Of a stretch of DNA of 55,802 nt, positions 35,648 to 43,876 are shown one piece after another. Positions within the stretch are counted from its first letter, which is position 1. Each line of letters begins with the position of its first letter. Source of the DNA: Halorubrum halodurans (GTDB lineage Archaea > Halobacteriota > Halobacteria > Halobacteriales > Haloferacaceae); the NCBI RefSeq assembly GCF_002252985.1, contig NZ_NHPJ01000099.1, forward strand, positions 39,050 to 94,851. Direction: 5' to 3'. The notes under the pieces were generated by a model that was not told the DNA's origin, did no database searches, and was given only the letters and a program-made list of their open reading frames with translations. The translations under genes and the position numbers were made by a program.

Positions 35648-36391
35648 TCAGTCGGCCGTCGCCGTCGCCGCCGATCCCGCGGCGTCGAGCACCTCGCGGC
35701 TCGACAGCAGGATGATGCCGAACCCGACCTTCGCGACCAGGTCGAGCACCATGAATCCCGCCGTCTCGACGTTCAACGACACGATCTGGAGCCCCTCGGT
35801 CCCGAGAAGCCACCAGACCGGGTAGACGAGCCAGACGACGACGATCAGCGTCCGCAGGGTGCTGAACGTCGAGGCCGCCTGGCCCGAGAGCTGGCTCGCC
35901 TTCTCGTCGAGCGAGCCGTACAGCATGTACAACAACACGAGCAGGAAGCCGGTGGAGACGCCCCACCAGACGAGCCGCGTCCCGCCCGCGGAGAGCACGG
36001 CCGCGCTCGTCGACAGCGTCGCGATCGCGCCGGTGCCGATCATGAGTACGTCGAGACCGACCAGCGAGGCGAGCTGGTTACGGTTCGCCCCGGCGAGCAG
36101 GCCGAGGTCGAGCAGCAGAAGCGGCGTCGTGAACAGCCAGTCGGTGTACCGCGCCCAGTAGATGGGCAGCTCCTCGCCGCCGATGCTCACCGTCGTCAGT
36201 CCGAATCCGAGCGCCATCGCCAGATAGTTGACGAACGCGATGGCGGTGATGAATATCGTGACGATGTAGAACTCCTGACGGCGCCTGTCCGTTTCGCCCC
36301 ATCCCCTGGCGATGAAGTACAGCATCCCCAGGAACATGCCTAGCGTCCCGATCCACAGCCAGATGGCTTCGCCGCCGGGTGTTGGCATCAT
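35648..36391 (-). CDS. bop: Bacteriorhodopsin, light-driven proton pump (cruxrhodopsin-like)
   Basis: 247 residues, seven helices. Key residues, with Halobacterium numbers in parentheses: R81 (82), D84 (85) in [11 protein letters not shown]95 (96) in [10 protein letters not shown]199 (194) and E209 (204) for proton release, D217 (212) and the retinal lysine K221 (216) in DLVAKVGFG. This full set means outward H+ pumping. The sequence resembles cruxrhodopsins ([19 protein letters not shown]). The N-terminus lacks the Halobacterium leader; ATG 36391 or 36388 both serve. Confidence 0.96.
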   Translation of the reverse strand: MMPTPGGEAIWLWIGTLGMFLGMLYFIARGWGETDRRRQEFYIVTIFITAIAFVNYLAMALGFGLTTVSIGGEELPIYWARYTDWLFTTPLLLLDLGLLAGANRNQLASLVGLDVLMIGTGAIATLSTSAAVLSAGGTRLVWWGVSTGFLLVLLYMLYGSLDEKASQLSGQAASTFSTLRTLIVVVWLVYPVWWLLGTEGLQIVSLNVETAGFMVLDLVAKVGFGIILLSSREVLDAAGSAATATAD

Positions 36392-36401
36392 GATCCAATT
36401 G

Positions 36402-36416
36402 TATATATGATTTAAT
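36402..36416 (-). promoter_or_regulatory. bop TATA region
   Basis: AT-only tract reading TTAAATCATATATAC on the minus strand, 11-25 bp before ATG 36391. TTAAAT at about 22 bp would place the transcript start at the ATG, as in leaderless bop mRNAs. Confidence 0.5.
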
Positions 36417-36432
36417 GAGTACTAAGCACCGT

Positions 36433-36447
36433 ACACAACCAGTTTGG
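36433..36447. promoter_or_regulatory. Bat-type upstream activator site (UAS-like)
   Basis: ACACAACCAGTTTGG agrees at 11 of 13 fixed positions with the Halobacterium bop UAS as I recall it (ACCcnactaGTTnGG); read on the bop strand it agrees at fewer. The motif is quasi-palindromic. It lies about 30 bp beyond the TATA, where Bat would be expected to act. Confidence 0.4.
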
Positions 36448-36489
36448 GGACCCGCGACGTCGGTCGCCGCGAGCCGCGTTCCGGGGGGA

Positions 36490-38157
36490 TCAGCGGTCGA
36501 AGATCGCCGCCGCGATCTTGCGCTGTGCCGCCCGCAGGTGCTGGTGGAACGTCGACCGGCCGATCCCCATCGAGTCCGCGATCTCGTCGCCCGTCGTCGC
36601 GTGGGGCCACTCGAAGTAGCCGGTCGTGTGCGCGCGGATCAGCGCGGCCCGTTGGCGGTCGGTCAGGCGCGCTTCGATCTCGGCGACGAACTCGCGTCGT
36701 GTCTCCTGGGTCCGTTCCCGTCGACGATAGCTGCGGAGGTCCGCGTTCTCGAACCGATCGAGCGCCTCGTTCGCGAGCGAGCGGGCGAGCGCCTCCCGAC
36801 CGACCTCGACGGTCGCGACCGCGACGCCACCCTCGACGTTCCAGCCGCACAGCTCGCCGCTGTACTCCCTGAGCAGTCCTTCGAGCGGCGTCTCGTCGAT
36901 CGACAGCTCGACGATCGGCGTTCCGGTCGACGCCGCGAACACGGCGTGTACCGTGACGCCCGAGTCCGCGCCGGCAGCGCGGATCGTCTCGGCGTCGGGG
37001 CCGTCGCCGTCGTCGAGTTCGAACAGGAAGGACCGTTCCGCGCGGTCGCCGACGGTTCCGGCGTATCGGAGCGAACGGGACAGGGCCGTGCCGAACGCGG
37101 CCAGCGGGTGGTCGCCGATCTCGAGCCGGAACTCGACGACCTCGTCGCCCCGGAGCGTCCGTTGGCTCTCCAGCGCGTTGATCCCGATCGCGATCGTCCG
37201 TCCGAGCGCCGCCAGCACGTCGCGCTCGTAGCCCCGAAACTCCGCGGTCTGAACGTAGACGGCGACGGCCCCGTAGGTCGCCTCGCCGAAGTGGAGCGGC
37301 ACGCCGGCGACCGCGACCGCCTCGTCCGGACCCTCAGAGGAGAGCGACTCGAGACGCACGGCCCGGTCGTCGACCGCCCTCGCGACGACGCGGCCGACCG
37401 CCCGGTCGCCAGGGTCGTCGACCGCCACCGCCCAGTCATCGACGCTCGGCTCCGTGGTTCCCCCCTCGACCGCCGGGACGATCGTCCCCGTCGCCGGGTC
37501 GTATCCACCGATCCACGCGCCGACGTACGTGTTCGCGACGCTCTCGACGACCGCCTCCCGGAGCTCCGTCCGCGACGACGCGCGAGCCACCGCCTCCGTG
37601 ACGTCGGCCACGACGCCGTCGAGTCGCTCCAGCAGACGCTCCTGTGCGAGCCGCTCGCGTTCGATCCGCGCCGCCCGGTCCGCGGCCGACCGTTCGGCGC
37701 GCTTCCGGCGCGTGACGTCCCGTTGAAAGCCGACGTAGTAGGCTACCTCGCCGGCGTCGTCCCGCAGCGGCGCGATCGTCACCTCGTTCCAGAACAGCTC
37801 GCCGTCACGCCGGTAGTTTCGCAGCTCCACCGTCGTGCCCGTCCCCTCGTCGATGGCGGCGCGCATCCGGTCGACCGGCGCGTCGCGCGTCTCCTCGCCC
37901 TGGAGAAACCGGCAGTTCCGCCCGACCGCGTACGCCGGCGGGTAGCCGGTGATCCGCTCGAAGGCGGCGTTCACGTAGATGAGCGGCATGTCCGGCCGCG
38001 TCGCGTCCGCGATCGTGATCCCGACCGGCGCCTCGTCCATCGTGCGCGTCTTCAGCGCCTCGTCGACGGCGTCGCTGCTCGCCGACGCCGGCCGGTCGGC
38101 GTCGCTCCGCCTCCGGTCAGGCTCGCCGTTGCCCGGCGAGCGTTCCGACCGTGCCAT
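36490..38157 (-). CDS. bat: Bat: bacterio-opsin activator with LOV-type PAS domain
   Basis: 555 residues. N-terminal PAS/LOV domain (about 40-150): GRNCRFLQGEET with candidate photoactive C82, flavin contacts N114 (ELRNYRRDG) and N124 (LFWNE), and Q145 (YYVGFQRDV). A short coiled linker, a GAF-like domain (about 185-330), the bacterio-opsin activator middle domain (about 345-480), then the HTH_10 domain at the C-terminus (about 498-555: LTDRQRAALIRAHTTGYFEWP ... GIGRSTFHQHLRAAQ). It should activate the adjacent bop. Halobacterium Bat responds to low oxygen and light. Transcribed ahead of bop on the same strand. Confidence 0.92.
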   Translation of the reverse strand: MARSERSPGNGEPDRRRSDADRPASASSDAVDEALKTRTMDEAPVGITIADATRPDMPLIYVNAAFERITGYPPAYAVGRNCRFLQGEETRDAPVDRMRAAIDEGTGTTVELRNYRRDGELFWNEVTIAPLRDDAGEVAYYVGFQRDVTRRKRAERSAADRAARIERERLAQERLLERLDGVVADVTEAVARASSRTELREAVVESVANTYVGAWIGGYDPATGTIVPAVEGGTTEPSVDDWAVAVDDPGDRAVGRVVARAVDDRAVRLESLSSEGPDEAVAVAGVPLHFGEATYGAVAVYVQTAEFRGYERDVLAALGRTIAIGINALESQRTLRGDEVVEFRLEIGDHPLAAFGTALSRSLRYAGTVGDRAERSFLFELDDGDGPDAETIRAAGADSGVTVHAVFAASTGTPIVELSIDETPLEGLLREYSGELCGWNVEGGVAVATVEVGREALARSLANEALDRFENADLRSYRRRERTQETRREFVAEIEARLTDRQRAALIRAHTTGYFEWPHATTGDEIADSMGIGRSTFHQHLRAAQRKIAAAIFDR

Positions 38158-38266
38158 GGGTATACACGGCGCCGAACCACCAAAACATGCGGGGTCGGCC
38201 GCGGTCGGGTCGCGGTCGCCGGCGTCGCCACTCGCGGTCGAAGGGGAAACGAAAGGACGGGGGAGA

Positions 38267-39691
38267 TCAGTCCGCGGCTTCGACGACTTCGCGCTCGGAG
38301 TCGTCCTCGCGGTAGTACTTCTCGATGAACTCCTCGTCGACGCGGTTGAGCTCCTCCTTCGGCAGCATCGAGAGGAGGTCCCAGCCGATCTCGAGGGTCT
38401 CCTCGAGGTCGCGGTTCGTGTCGAAGCCCTGGTCGACGAACTCCGTCTCGAAGGCGTCCGCGAAGTCGAGGTACTTGTTGTCGCGCTCGGAGAGCGCCTC
38501 GCGGCCGACGATGTTCACGAGGTCGCGGAGGTCCTCGCCCTCCGCGTACGCCGCGTACATCTGGTCGGAGACGCCGCCGTGGTCCGCGCGGGTGAGCCCC
38601 TCGCCGATGCCGTCGTCCATCAGCCGCGAGAGGCTGGGAAGCACGTTCACCGGCGGCTCGAGCCCCTGACTGTTGAGGTCGGGGTCGACGTAGATCTGCC
38701 CCTCCGTGATGTAGCCGGTCAGGTCCGGGATCGGATGGGTGTCGTCGTCGCCGGGCATCGTGAGGATCGGGATCTGCGTCACCGACCCCTCGCGACCCTC
38801 GATCCGGCCCGCGCGCTCGTACAGCTGCGCCAGGTCGGTGTACATGTATCCGGGGTAGCCACGCCGACCCGGAACCTCCTCGCGGGCCGCGCCGATCTCG
38901 CGGAGCGCCTCGCAGTAGTTCGTCATGTCCGTCAGGATGACGAGGACGTGGTAGTCCTTCTCGAAGGCGAGGTACTCGGCGGTCGTTAGGACCATCCGCG
39001 GCGTGACCGTCCGCTCGACGGCGGGGTCGTCCGCGAGGTTCATGAAGACGACGGAGCGTTCGAGCGCGCCGGTGCGCTCGAAGTCCTCCATGAACTCGTT
39101 GGCCTCCTCCTGGGTGATCCCCATCGCGCCGAAGATGACGGCGAACTCCGATCCCTCCTCGTCGTCGCCGCCCTCCTCCTCCTCGGGCACGCTGGCCTGC
39201 CGTGCGATCTGCATCGCGAGCTCGCTGTGCGGCTGGCCCGAACTCGAGAAGATCGGGAGCTTCTGTCCCCGAACCAGGGTGTTCATGCCGTCGATCGCGG
39301 AGACGCCCGTCTCGATGAACTCCTCGGGGTACTCCCTGGAGTACGGGTTGATCGCCGCGCCGACGATGTCCTGTCGCTCCTCGGGGACGATCTCCGGGCC
39401 GTCGTCGATCGGGCGGCCGGAGCCGTCGAGCACCCGTCCGAGGAGGTCCTCGGTGACGGGCATCTTCATCGTCTCGCCCAGGAAGCGGACGGACGCGTTC
39501 TGGTCGATGCCGGAGGTACCCTCGAACACCTGGATGGCGACGACGCCCTCCGAGGATTCGAGCACCTGGCCGCGCAGCGTCTCCCCCTGTGCCGTCTCGA
39601 TCTCGACGATCTCGTCGTAGCCGATCGCCTCGTCGACCTCGGCGTACACGAGGGGGCCGCTGATCTCGGTGATGGTTTGATACTCTTTCAT
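38267..39691 (-). CDS. atpB: A-type ATP synthase subunit B (regulatory nucleotide-binding)
   Basis: 474 residues. Homologue of the catalytic subunit without the P-loop: [17 protein letters not shown] stands in the nucleotide site. Other motifs: [31 protein letters not shown], and [18 protein letters not shown] 39691 is one base past the atpA stop. Last gene of the main operon. Confidence 0.97.
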   Translation of the reverse strand: MKEYQTITEISGPLVYAEVDEAIGYDEIVEIETAQGETLRGQVLESSEGVVAIQVFEGTSGIDQNASVRFLGETMKMPVTEDLLGRVLDGSGRPIDDGPEIVPEERQDIVGAAINPYSREYPEEFIETGVSAIDGMNTLVRGQKLPIFSSSGQPHSELAMQIARQASVPEEEEGGDDEEGSEFAVIFGAMGITQEEANEFMEDFERTGALERSVVFMNLADDPAVERTVTPRMVLTTAEYLAFEKDYHVLVILTDMTNYCEALREIGAAREEVPGRRGYPGYMYTDLAQLYERAGRIEGREGSVTQIPILTMPGDDDTHPIPDLTGYITEGQIYVDPDLNSQGLEPPVNVLPSLSRLMDDGIGEGLTRADHGGVSDQMYAAYAEGEDLRDLVNIVGREALSERDNKYLDFADAFETEFVDQGFDTNRDLEETLEIGWDLLSMLPKEELNRVDEEFIEKYYREDDSEREVVEAAD

Positions 39692-39692
39692 G

Positions 39693-41465
39693 TTAGTAGA
39701 GGCTCCGAAGCTCCTCGGTGATGTCCGCTTTCAGCTCCTCGACGTACTCCTCGTAGTCCTCCTGGACGCCGATCCGGTTGATCCGCGGGACGGACTCGAT
39801 GTCGATGATCTCCTCGACCGGGACGCCGGCCTCCAGCGCGTCGAACGCCTCGTCGTTGAACGTCTCGATCGTCGTCAACATGAGGTACGTCTTCTCCGGC
39901 GGACAGTAGGTGTCCACCGGGTGGAACGCGTTCTGCTGGAGGTACGCCTCGCGCAGGTAGCGGGCGACCTCGAGCGTGAGCTGCTGGTCGTCCGGCAGCG
40001 CGTCCTTGCCGACCAGCTGAACGATCTCCTGGAGCTCCGTCTCCTCGTCGAGCACGTCGACGGCCCACTGCCGCTTCTCGGGCCAGTCCTCCTCGACGTT
40101 CTCCTGGAACCAGGGGTCGAGCTGGGTCTTGTACAGCGAGTACGACTCGTTCCAGTTGATCGACGGGAAGTGCCGCCGTTCGGCCAGGTCCGCGTCGAGC
40201 GCCCAGAACGTCTTCACGATACGCAGCGTGTTCTGCGTGACGGGCTCGGAGAAGTCGCCGCCGGGCGGGCTCACCGCGCCGATCGCGGAGACGGAGCCCT
40301 CCGTTCCGTTGACGTTCTCGAAGTAGCCGGCGCGCTCGTAGAACTGCGCCAGGCGGGCGGCGAGGTACGCGGGGTACCCCTCCTCGCCGGGCATCTCCTC
40401 CAGCCGGGAGGAGATCTCGCGCATCGCCTCCGCCCACCGCGAGGTGGAGTCGGCCATCAGCGCCACGTCGTACCCCATGTCGCGGTAGTACTCCGCGATC
40501 GTGATCCCGGTGTAGATACAGGACTCACGCGCCGCGACGGGCATGTTCGACGTGTTCGCGATGAGCGAGGTCCGAGCCATGAGCGGGTTGCCGTTGGCCG
40601 GGTCCTCGAGCTCGGGGAAGTCCTCGATGACCTCCGTCATCTCGTTGCCGCGCTCGCCGCAGCCGACGTAGACGATGATGTCCGCGTCGGCGTACTTCGC
40701 GAGCTGGTGTTGGGTGACCGTCTTCCCGGAGCCGAACGGGCCGGGAATGGCGGCCGTCCCGCCCTTCGCGATGGGGAACAGGCCGTCGAGGATGCGCTGA
40801 CCGGACACGAGCGGGGTCCGGGGCGTCTTCTTGTTCGCGGAGGGGCGGGGCTCGCGCACCGGCCACTCCTGGTGCATCGAGACCTCGGCCCCGTTCGAGA
40901 GCTCGACGACCGTCTCGGTCACGTCGAAGGCGCCGGACTCGACGGAGACGACCTCCGCGGTCTCGCCCTCCTCGAGGGCGTCCGGGGGCACCATGACCTT
41001 GTGGTCGATGGTGACCGTCTCCTCGACGATCCCGACGACGTCGCCGCGGCCGACCTCGTCGCCGGCCGCGACCTCGGGCTCGAACTCCCACTCCTTCTCG
41101 AGGTCGATGCCGGGCGCGTCGACCCCGCGGTCGAGGTAGGGGCTGCCCATCTTGCCCTCCAGCACGTCCAGGGGGCGCTGGACGCCGTCGTAGATGGCGT
41201 CCAGCATTCCCGGACCCAGGTCGACCGACAGCGGCTCGCCCGTGTTCTCGACGGGCTCGCCGGGGCCGACCCCGGAGGTCTCCTCGTACACCTGAATGGT
41301 CGTGACGTTCCCTTCGATCTCGATCACTTCCCCCATGAGGCCTTCGTCGCCGACGTAGACGACGTCGTTCATGCGGGCGTCGAGGTCGCGGGCGCTCACG
41401 ACCGGACCGCTCACGCTCTGGATGACACCGGTTTCGGTGCTCTCCGTGGATTCTGCTTTGCTCAT
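39693..41465 (-). CDS. atpA: A-type ATP synthase subunit A (catalytic)
   Basis: 590 residues. P-loop GPFGSGKT (242-249), GCGERGNE (269-276) with the catalytic Glu, [26 protein letters not shown] split by the DELSEED-like loop, and the A-type non-homologous insert (about 115-200). No intein interrupts the P-loop, a common intein site in archaeal A subunits. Confidence 0.97.
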   Translation of the reverse strand: MSKAESTESTETGVIQSVSGPVVSARDLDARMNDVVYVGDEGLMGEVIEIEGNVTTIQVYEETSGVGPGEPVENTGEPLSVDLGPGMLDAIYDGVQRPLDVLEGKMGSPYLDRGVDAPGIDLEKEWEFEPEVAAGDEVGRGDVVGIVEETVTIDHKVMVPPDALEEGETAEVVSVESGAFDVTETVVELSNGAEVSMHQEWPVREPRPSANKKTPRTPLVSGQRILDGLFPIAKGGTAAIPGPFGSGKTVTQHQLAKYADADIIVYVGCGERGNEMTEVIEDFPELEDPANGNPLMARTSLIANTSNMPVAARESCIYTGITIAEYYRDMGYDVALMADSTSRWAEAMREISSRLEEMPGEEGYPAYLAARLAQFYERAGYFENVNGTEGSVSAIGAVSPPGGDFSEPVTQNTLRIVKTFWALDADLAERRHFPSINWNESYSLYKTQLDPWFQENVEEDWPEKRQWAVDVLDEETELQEIVQLVGKDALPDDQQLTLEVARYLREAYLQQNAFHPVDTYCPPEKTYLMLTTIETFNDEAFDALEAGVPVEEIIDIESVPRINRIGVQEDYEEYVEELKADITEELRSLY

Positions 41466-41466
41466 G

Positions 41467-41796
41467 TTAGTCGTCCTCCTCCATCAGGTCGATGCCGATG
41501 GCTCGTTTGATCTGGTCGCGGAGCCCGCCGCTGCCGGCGCCGCCTGCGCCGAGCGTCACGAGCACGGGCTCGATGCTCCCCTCGACCCGCTCGCGGGTCC
41601 CCCGCGAGAGGTGATCGAGGTCCGCGTCGTGCATCACGATGATGCCGGTCGTCTCGTCCTCGAGCGTCCGTTCGACGGCGTCGTCGAGCCGCTCCTCCTT
41701 CTCGTCGTCCGGCACGTTCTCGAACTTGCGGACGCCGGCGAGCCGGAACCCCGTGGTGAACTCCGGACTGCCGACGACGGCGATCTCCTGGCTCAT
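41467..41796 (-). CDS. atpF: A-type ATP synthase subunit F
   Basis: 109 residues. Rossmann-like: [35 protein letters not shown], and EPVLVTLG. Part of the central stalk, with a regulatory role. ATG 41796 overlaps the atpC stop (ATGA). Confidence 0.95.
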   Translation of the reverse strand: MSQEIAVVGSPEFTTGFRLAGVRKFENVPDDEKEERLDDAVERTLEDETTGIIVMHDADLDHLSRGTRERVEGSIEPVLVTLGAGGAGSGGLRDQIKRAIGIDLMEEDD

Positions 41797-42839
41797 GTTA
41801 TCACCAGCTCCGATTCGATGTCGTCGGCCGGCAGGCCGGCCTCCTTCCCGCGGGCGATGGCGCGGATGTTCTCCACCTCGCGCTCCTTCGCGAGGATGTA
41901 GGAGATCACCGGCGTCACCGACACCGGGTGGACCGTGCCGAGCCGGTCGCCGTACGCCAACAGCGCCGCGTCGGTCGCGTGTTCGAACGCGATGAGGCTG
42001 TCCGCCTCCTCGAGCTCGCGCAGCGCCGGACCGAGCTCGTCGGCGTATCCGCTCTCCGCGATGTACTCGACGAGCTCGTCGACGTTCCGGGCGAGGCGAG
42101 CGAGGGTGTCTCGGGTGAACAGCTCGCCGCCCTCGATGAAGTACTCCGCGGGGTCGATCTCCGCGCCCGACCGCGCGAGCCGGAGCGCGTTCGCCGCGTT
42201 CCGGAAGTCGACCTCCGCTTTGAGGAACGCCTCGTACTGCCGGGTCGGCTCGCCGCCGGGCAGGTCGCCGAGGAGACGCTCGTAGAACGCGCGGTCGACC
42301 GCGTTCTCGAGGGGGACGAGGACGTCGGTCTCCTCGTACTCCGCGTACGCCTCCCGGAGCGGGTCGCCGTAGATCGTGTCCTCGAGGACCTCGACGACGG
42401 CGTCGATCGAGTCGGCCTCGAGCAGCCGCCGGATCCGCCGGTCGTCGAACTCGCCGGCGCGGATGAGGTCGACCTCGATCGCCTCCTGGCTCGCGTCGGT
42501 GTAGACGCCGCGGATCACGGTCTTCACGTTCCACGCGTCGAACTTCCGGAGGTACCGGGCGATCAGGTCGTACAGCGCCCCCTCGCTCCAGTCGAGGATG
42601 CCCTCGAACTGCTTGGCGAGGTTCGCGTTCAGCGCGTACTCGATGAGGTCGACGCCGCCGTGGCGGCTCCCCAAGGCGTTGATCTCGGTCTCGTAGCTCG
42701 ACTCCTCCATGAAGCGGGCGATCTCGGCGGGCGTCATCCGGACCAACTTGCGGTACTCCTCGTCCCCGTAGAGCTGGCCGCGGCGGGCGCGAACCCGCGC
42801 GACGACGAACTCCGGGTTCGAGCTGCCGGCGGCGCTCAT
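41793..42839 (-). CDS. atpC: A-type ATP synthase subunit C
   Basis: 348 residues, helical funnel joining rotor and shaft (V-type d subunit). Motifs VRARRGQLYGDEEYRKLVRM and RKFDAWNVKTVIRGVY; C-terminal PVISYILAKEREVENIRAIARGK is diagnostic. Coupled at both ends by ATGA overlaps with atpE and atpF. Confidence 0.95.
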   Translation of the reverse strand: MSAAGSSNPEFVVARVRARRGQLYGDEEYRKLVRMTPAEIARFMEESSYETEINALGSRHGGVDLIEYALNANLAKQFEGILDWSEGALYDLIARYLRKFDAWNVKTVIRGVYTDASQEAIEVDLIRAGEFDDRRIRRLLEADSIDAVVEVLEDTIYGDPLREAYAEYEETDVLVPLENAVDRAFYERLLGDLPGGEPTRQYEAFLKAEVDFRNAANALRLARSGAEIDPAEYFIEGGELFTRDTLARLARNVDELVEYIAESGYADELGPALRELEEADSLIAFEHATDAALLAYGDRLGTVHPVSVTPVISYILAKEREVENIRAIARGKEAGLPADDIESELVIT

Positions 42840-43414
42840 TGGTCGAACAGTCGCTCCGAGACGTGTTTCAACTCGTCGTCCCAGACCGTCTCCAGGACCG
42901 AGTCGAACGTGTTGTTCACGCGAACGCGGGAGGTGTCGCTCTCGGCGACGACGCCGCCGAGACAGTCGACCTCGCCGTCGACCTGCGCGTTCCGATCCGC
43001 GACGAGCTCCTCGAGGAGGTCGACGTCCTCCGGGCGGGTGTAGACGGCGACGTCCTCGTCGTCGTCGAACTCCGCGAGGCTGGCGTCGAGGGCCGCCTCG
43101 GTCAGCTCGCGGCGGCGGTCCGCCTCGAGGTCGGCGATCGCGGCCTCGACGCCGTCGTACACGTCCTGGAGGACGTCACGACGCGCGCCGAGCCGTTCCT
43201 GTTTGGCCTCGAGCTTGGCCGAGGAGAGCGTCTGCTCGCGCTCCTGGTCGATCTGTCGCTCGACCTCGGCGAGCCGCTCCTCGCGGATGCGCTCGGCGTC
43301 GGCCTCCGCCTCGGCGATGATCTCCTCCGCCTCGGCGTCGGCTTCCTCGCGGATCTCCTCCGCACGCGCGCGGGCTTCGTCTCGAACGTCCTCAACGACG
43401 GTTTCCAAACTCAT
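42836..43414 (-). CDS. atpE: A-type ATP synthase subunit E
   Basis: 192 residues. Peripheral stalk: an N-terminal Glu/Ala/Arg coiled coil of about 75 residues and a globular C-terminal domain (CLGGVVAESDTSRVRVNNTFD) that clasps subunit A/B. The stop overlaps the atpC start. Confidence 0.95.
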   Translation of the reverse strand: MSLETVVEDVRDEARARAEEIREEADAEAEEIIAEAEADAERIREERLAEVERQIDQEREQTLSSAKLEAKQERLGARRDVLQDVYDGVEAAIADLEADRRRELTEAALDASLAEFDDDEDVAVYTRPEDVDLLEELVADRNAQVDGEVDCLGGVVAESDTSRVRVNNTFDSVLETVWDDELKHVSERLFDQ

Positions 43415-43435
43415 TGGTGTGAAAGGGGGTGCCGC

Positions 43436-43687
43436 TTAGACGATGAAGACGACGACGAGCGCGAGAATGACGATCGTCTCGGGAAGGACCGTCAGGATGA
43501 GCCCGTTGACGAAGAGGTCGTCGTCCTCGGCCATCGCGCCGACGGCAGCCGAACCGATGCCCCGCTCCGCGTATCCCGCGCCGAGGGCGGCGAGCCCGAC
43601 GGCGAGCGCGGCCGCGGCGCTGGGGTCAGTGAGCGTTCCTCCGGTGGACAGTACGGCGTTCCCGAGTGCGTTGGTAGCTTCAAGCAT
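43436..43687 (-). CDS. atpK: A-type ATP synthase subunit K (proteolipid rotor ring)
   Basis: 83 residues, a single hairpin of two helices (about 24-50, 58-83), with the ion-carrying carboxylate E70 in ILTVLPETIVIL. The ring carries protons (or Na+) from subunit I; no obvious Na+ coordinating set is visible. The 21-bp gap to atpE lacks a promoter. A TATA-like element at 43743-43750 lies upstream. Confidence 0.93.
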   Translation of the reverse strand: MLEATNALGNAVLSTGGTLTDPSAAAALAVGLAALGAGYAERGIGSAAVGAMAEDDDLFVNGLILTVLPETIVILALVVVFIV

Positions 43688-43742
43688 TGGTAGTAGTTGC
43701 GGTTGCTCGTCTCCGAACAGTTGCTAGTTGCCGCCACAGTGG

Positions 43743-43750
43743 ACATAAAG
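43743..43750 (-). promoter_or_regulatory. Possible internal promoter before atpK
   Basis: CTTTATGT on the minus strand, about 56-63 bp before atpK ATG 43687, inside the 189-bp atpI-atpK gap. It could allow extra expression of the K-ring and catalytic genes, which are needed in many copies per complex. Confidence 0.4.
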
Positions 43751-43876
43751 CTTCCCAAAACGACCGACGAGAACCACCGCGAGGAGTCTCAGAAGGGCGG
43801 TAGAATACGCTCTAGGCGACGAGGCGTGCGGACGGTTCGACCGCGAAAGCGGAACGGGTCGGTCCCGAGGGGCGGG

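Noticed and set aside
36392..38266. brp/blh gene for retinal formation
   Set aside because: Looked for next to bop and bat; no frame with beta-carotene oxygenase features in the window.
39693..41465. Intein in the atpA P-loop region
   Set aside because: The GPFGSGKT loop is uninterrupted and the length (590 residues) is normal for the inteinless subunit.
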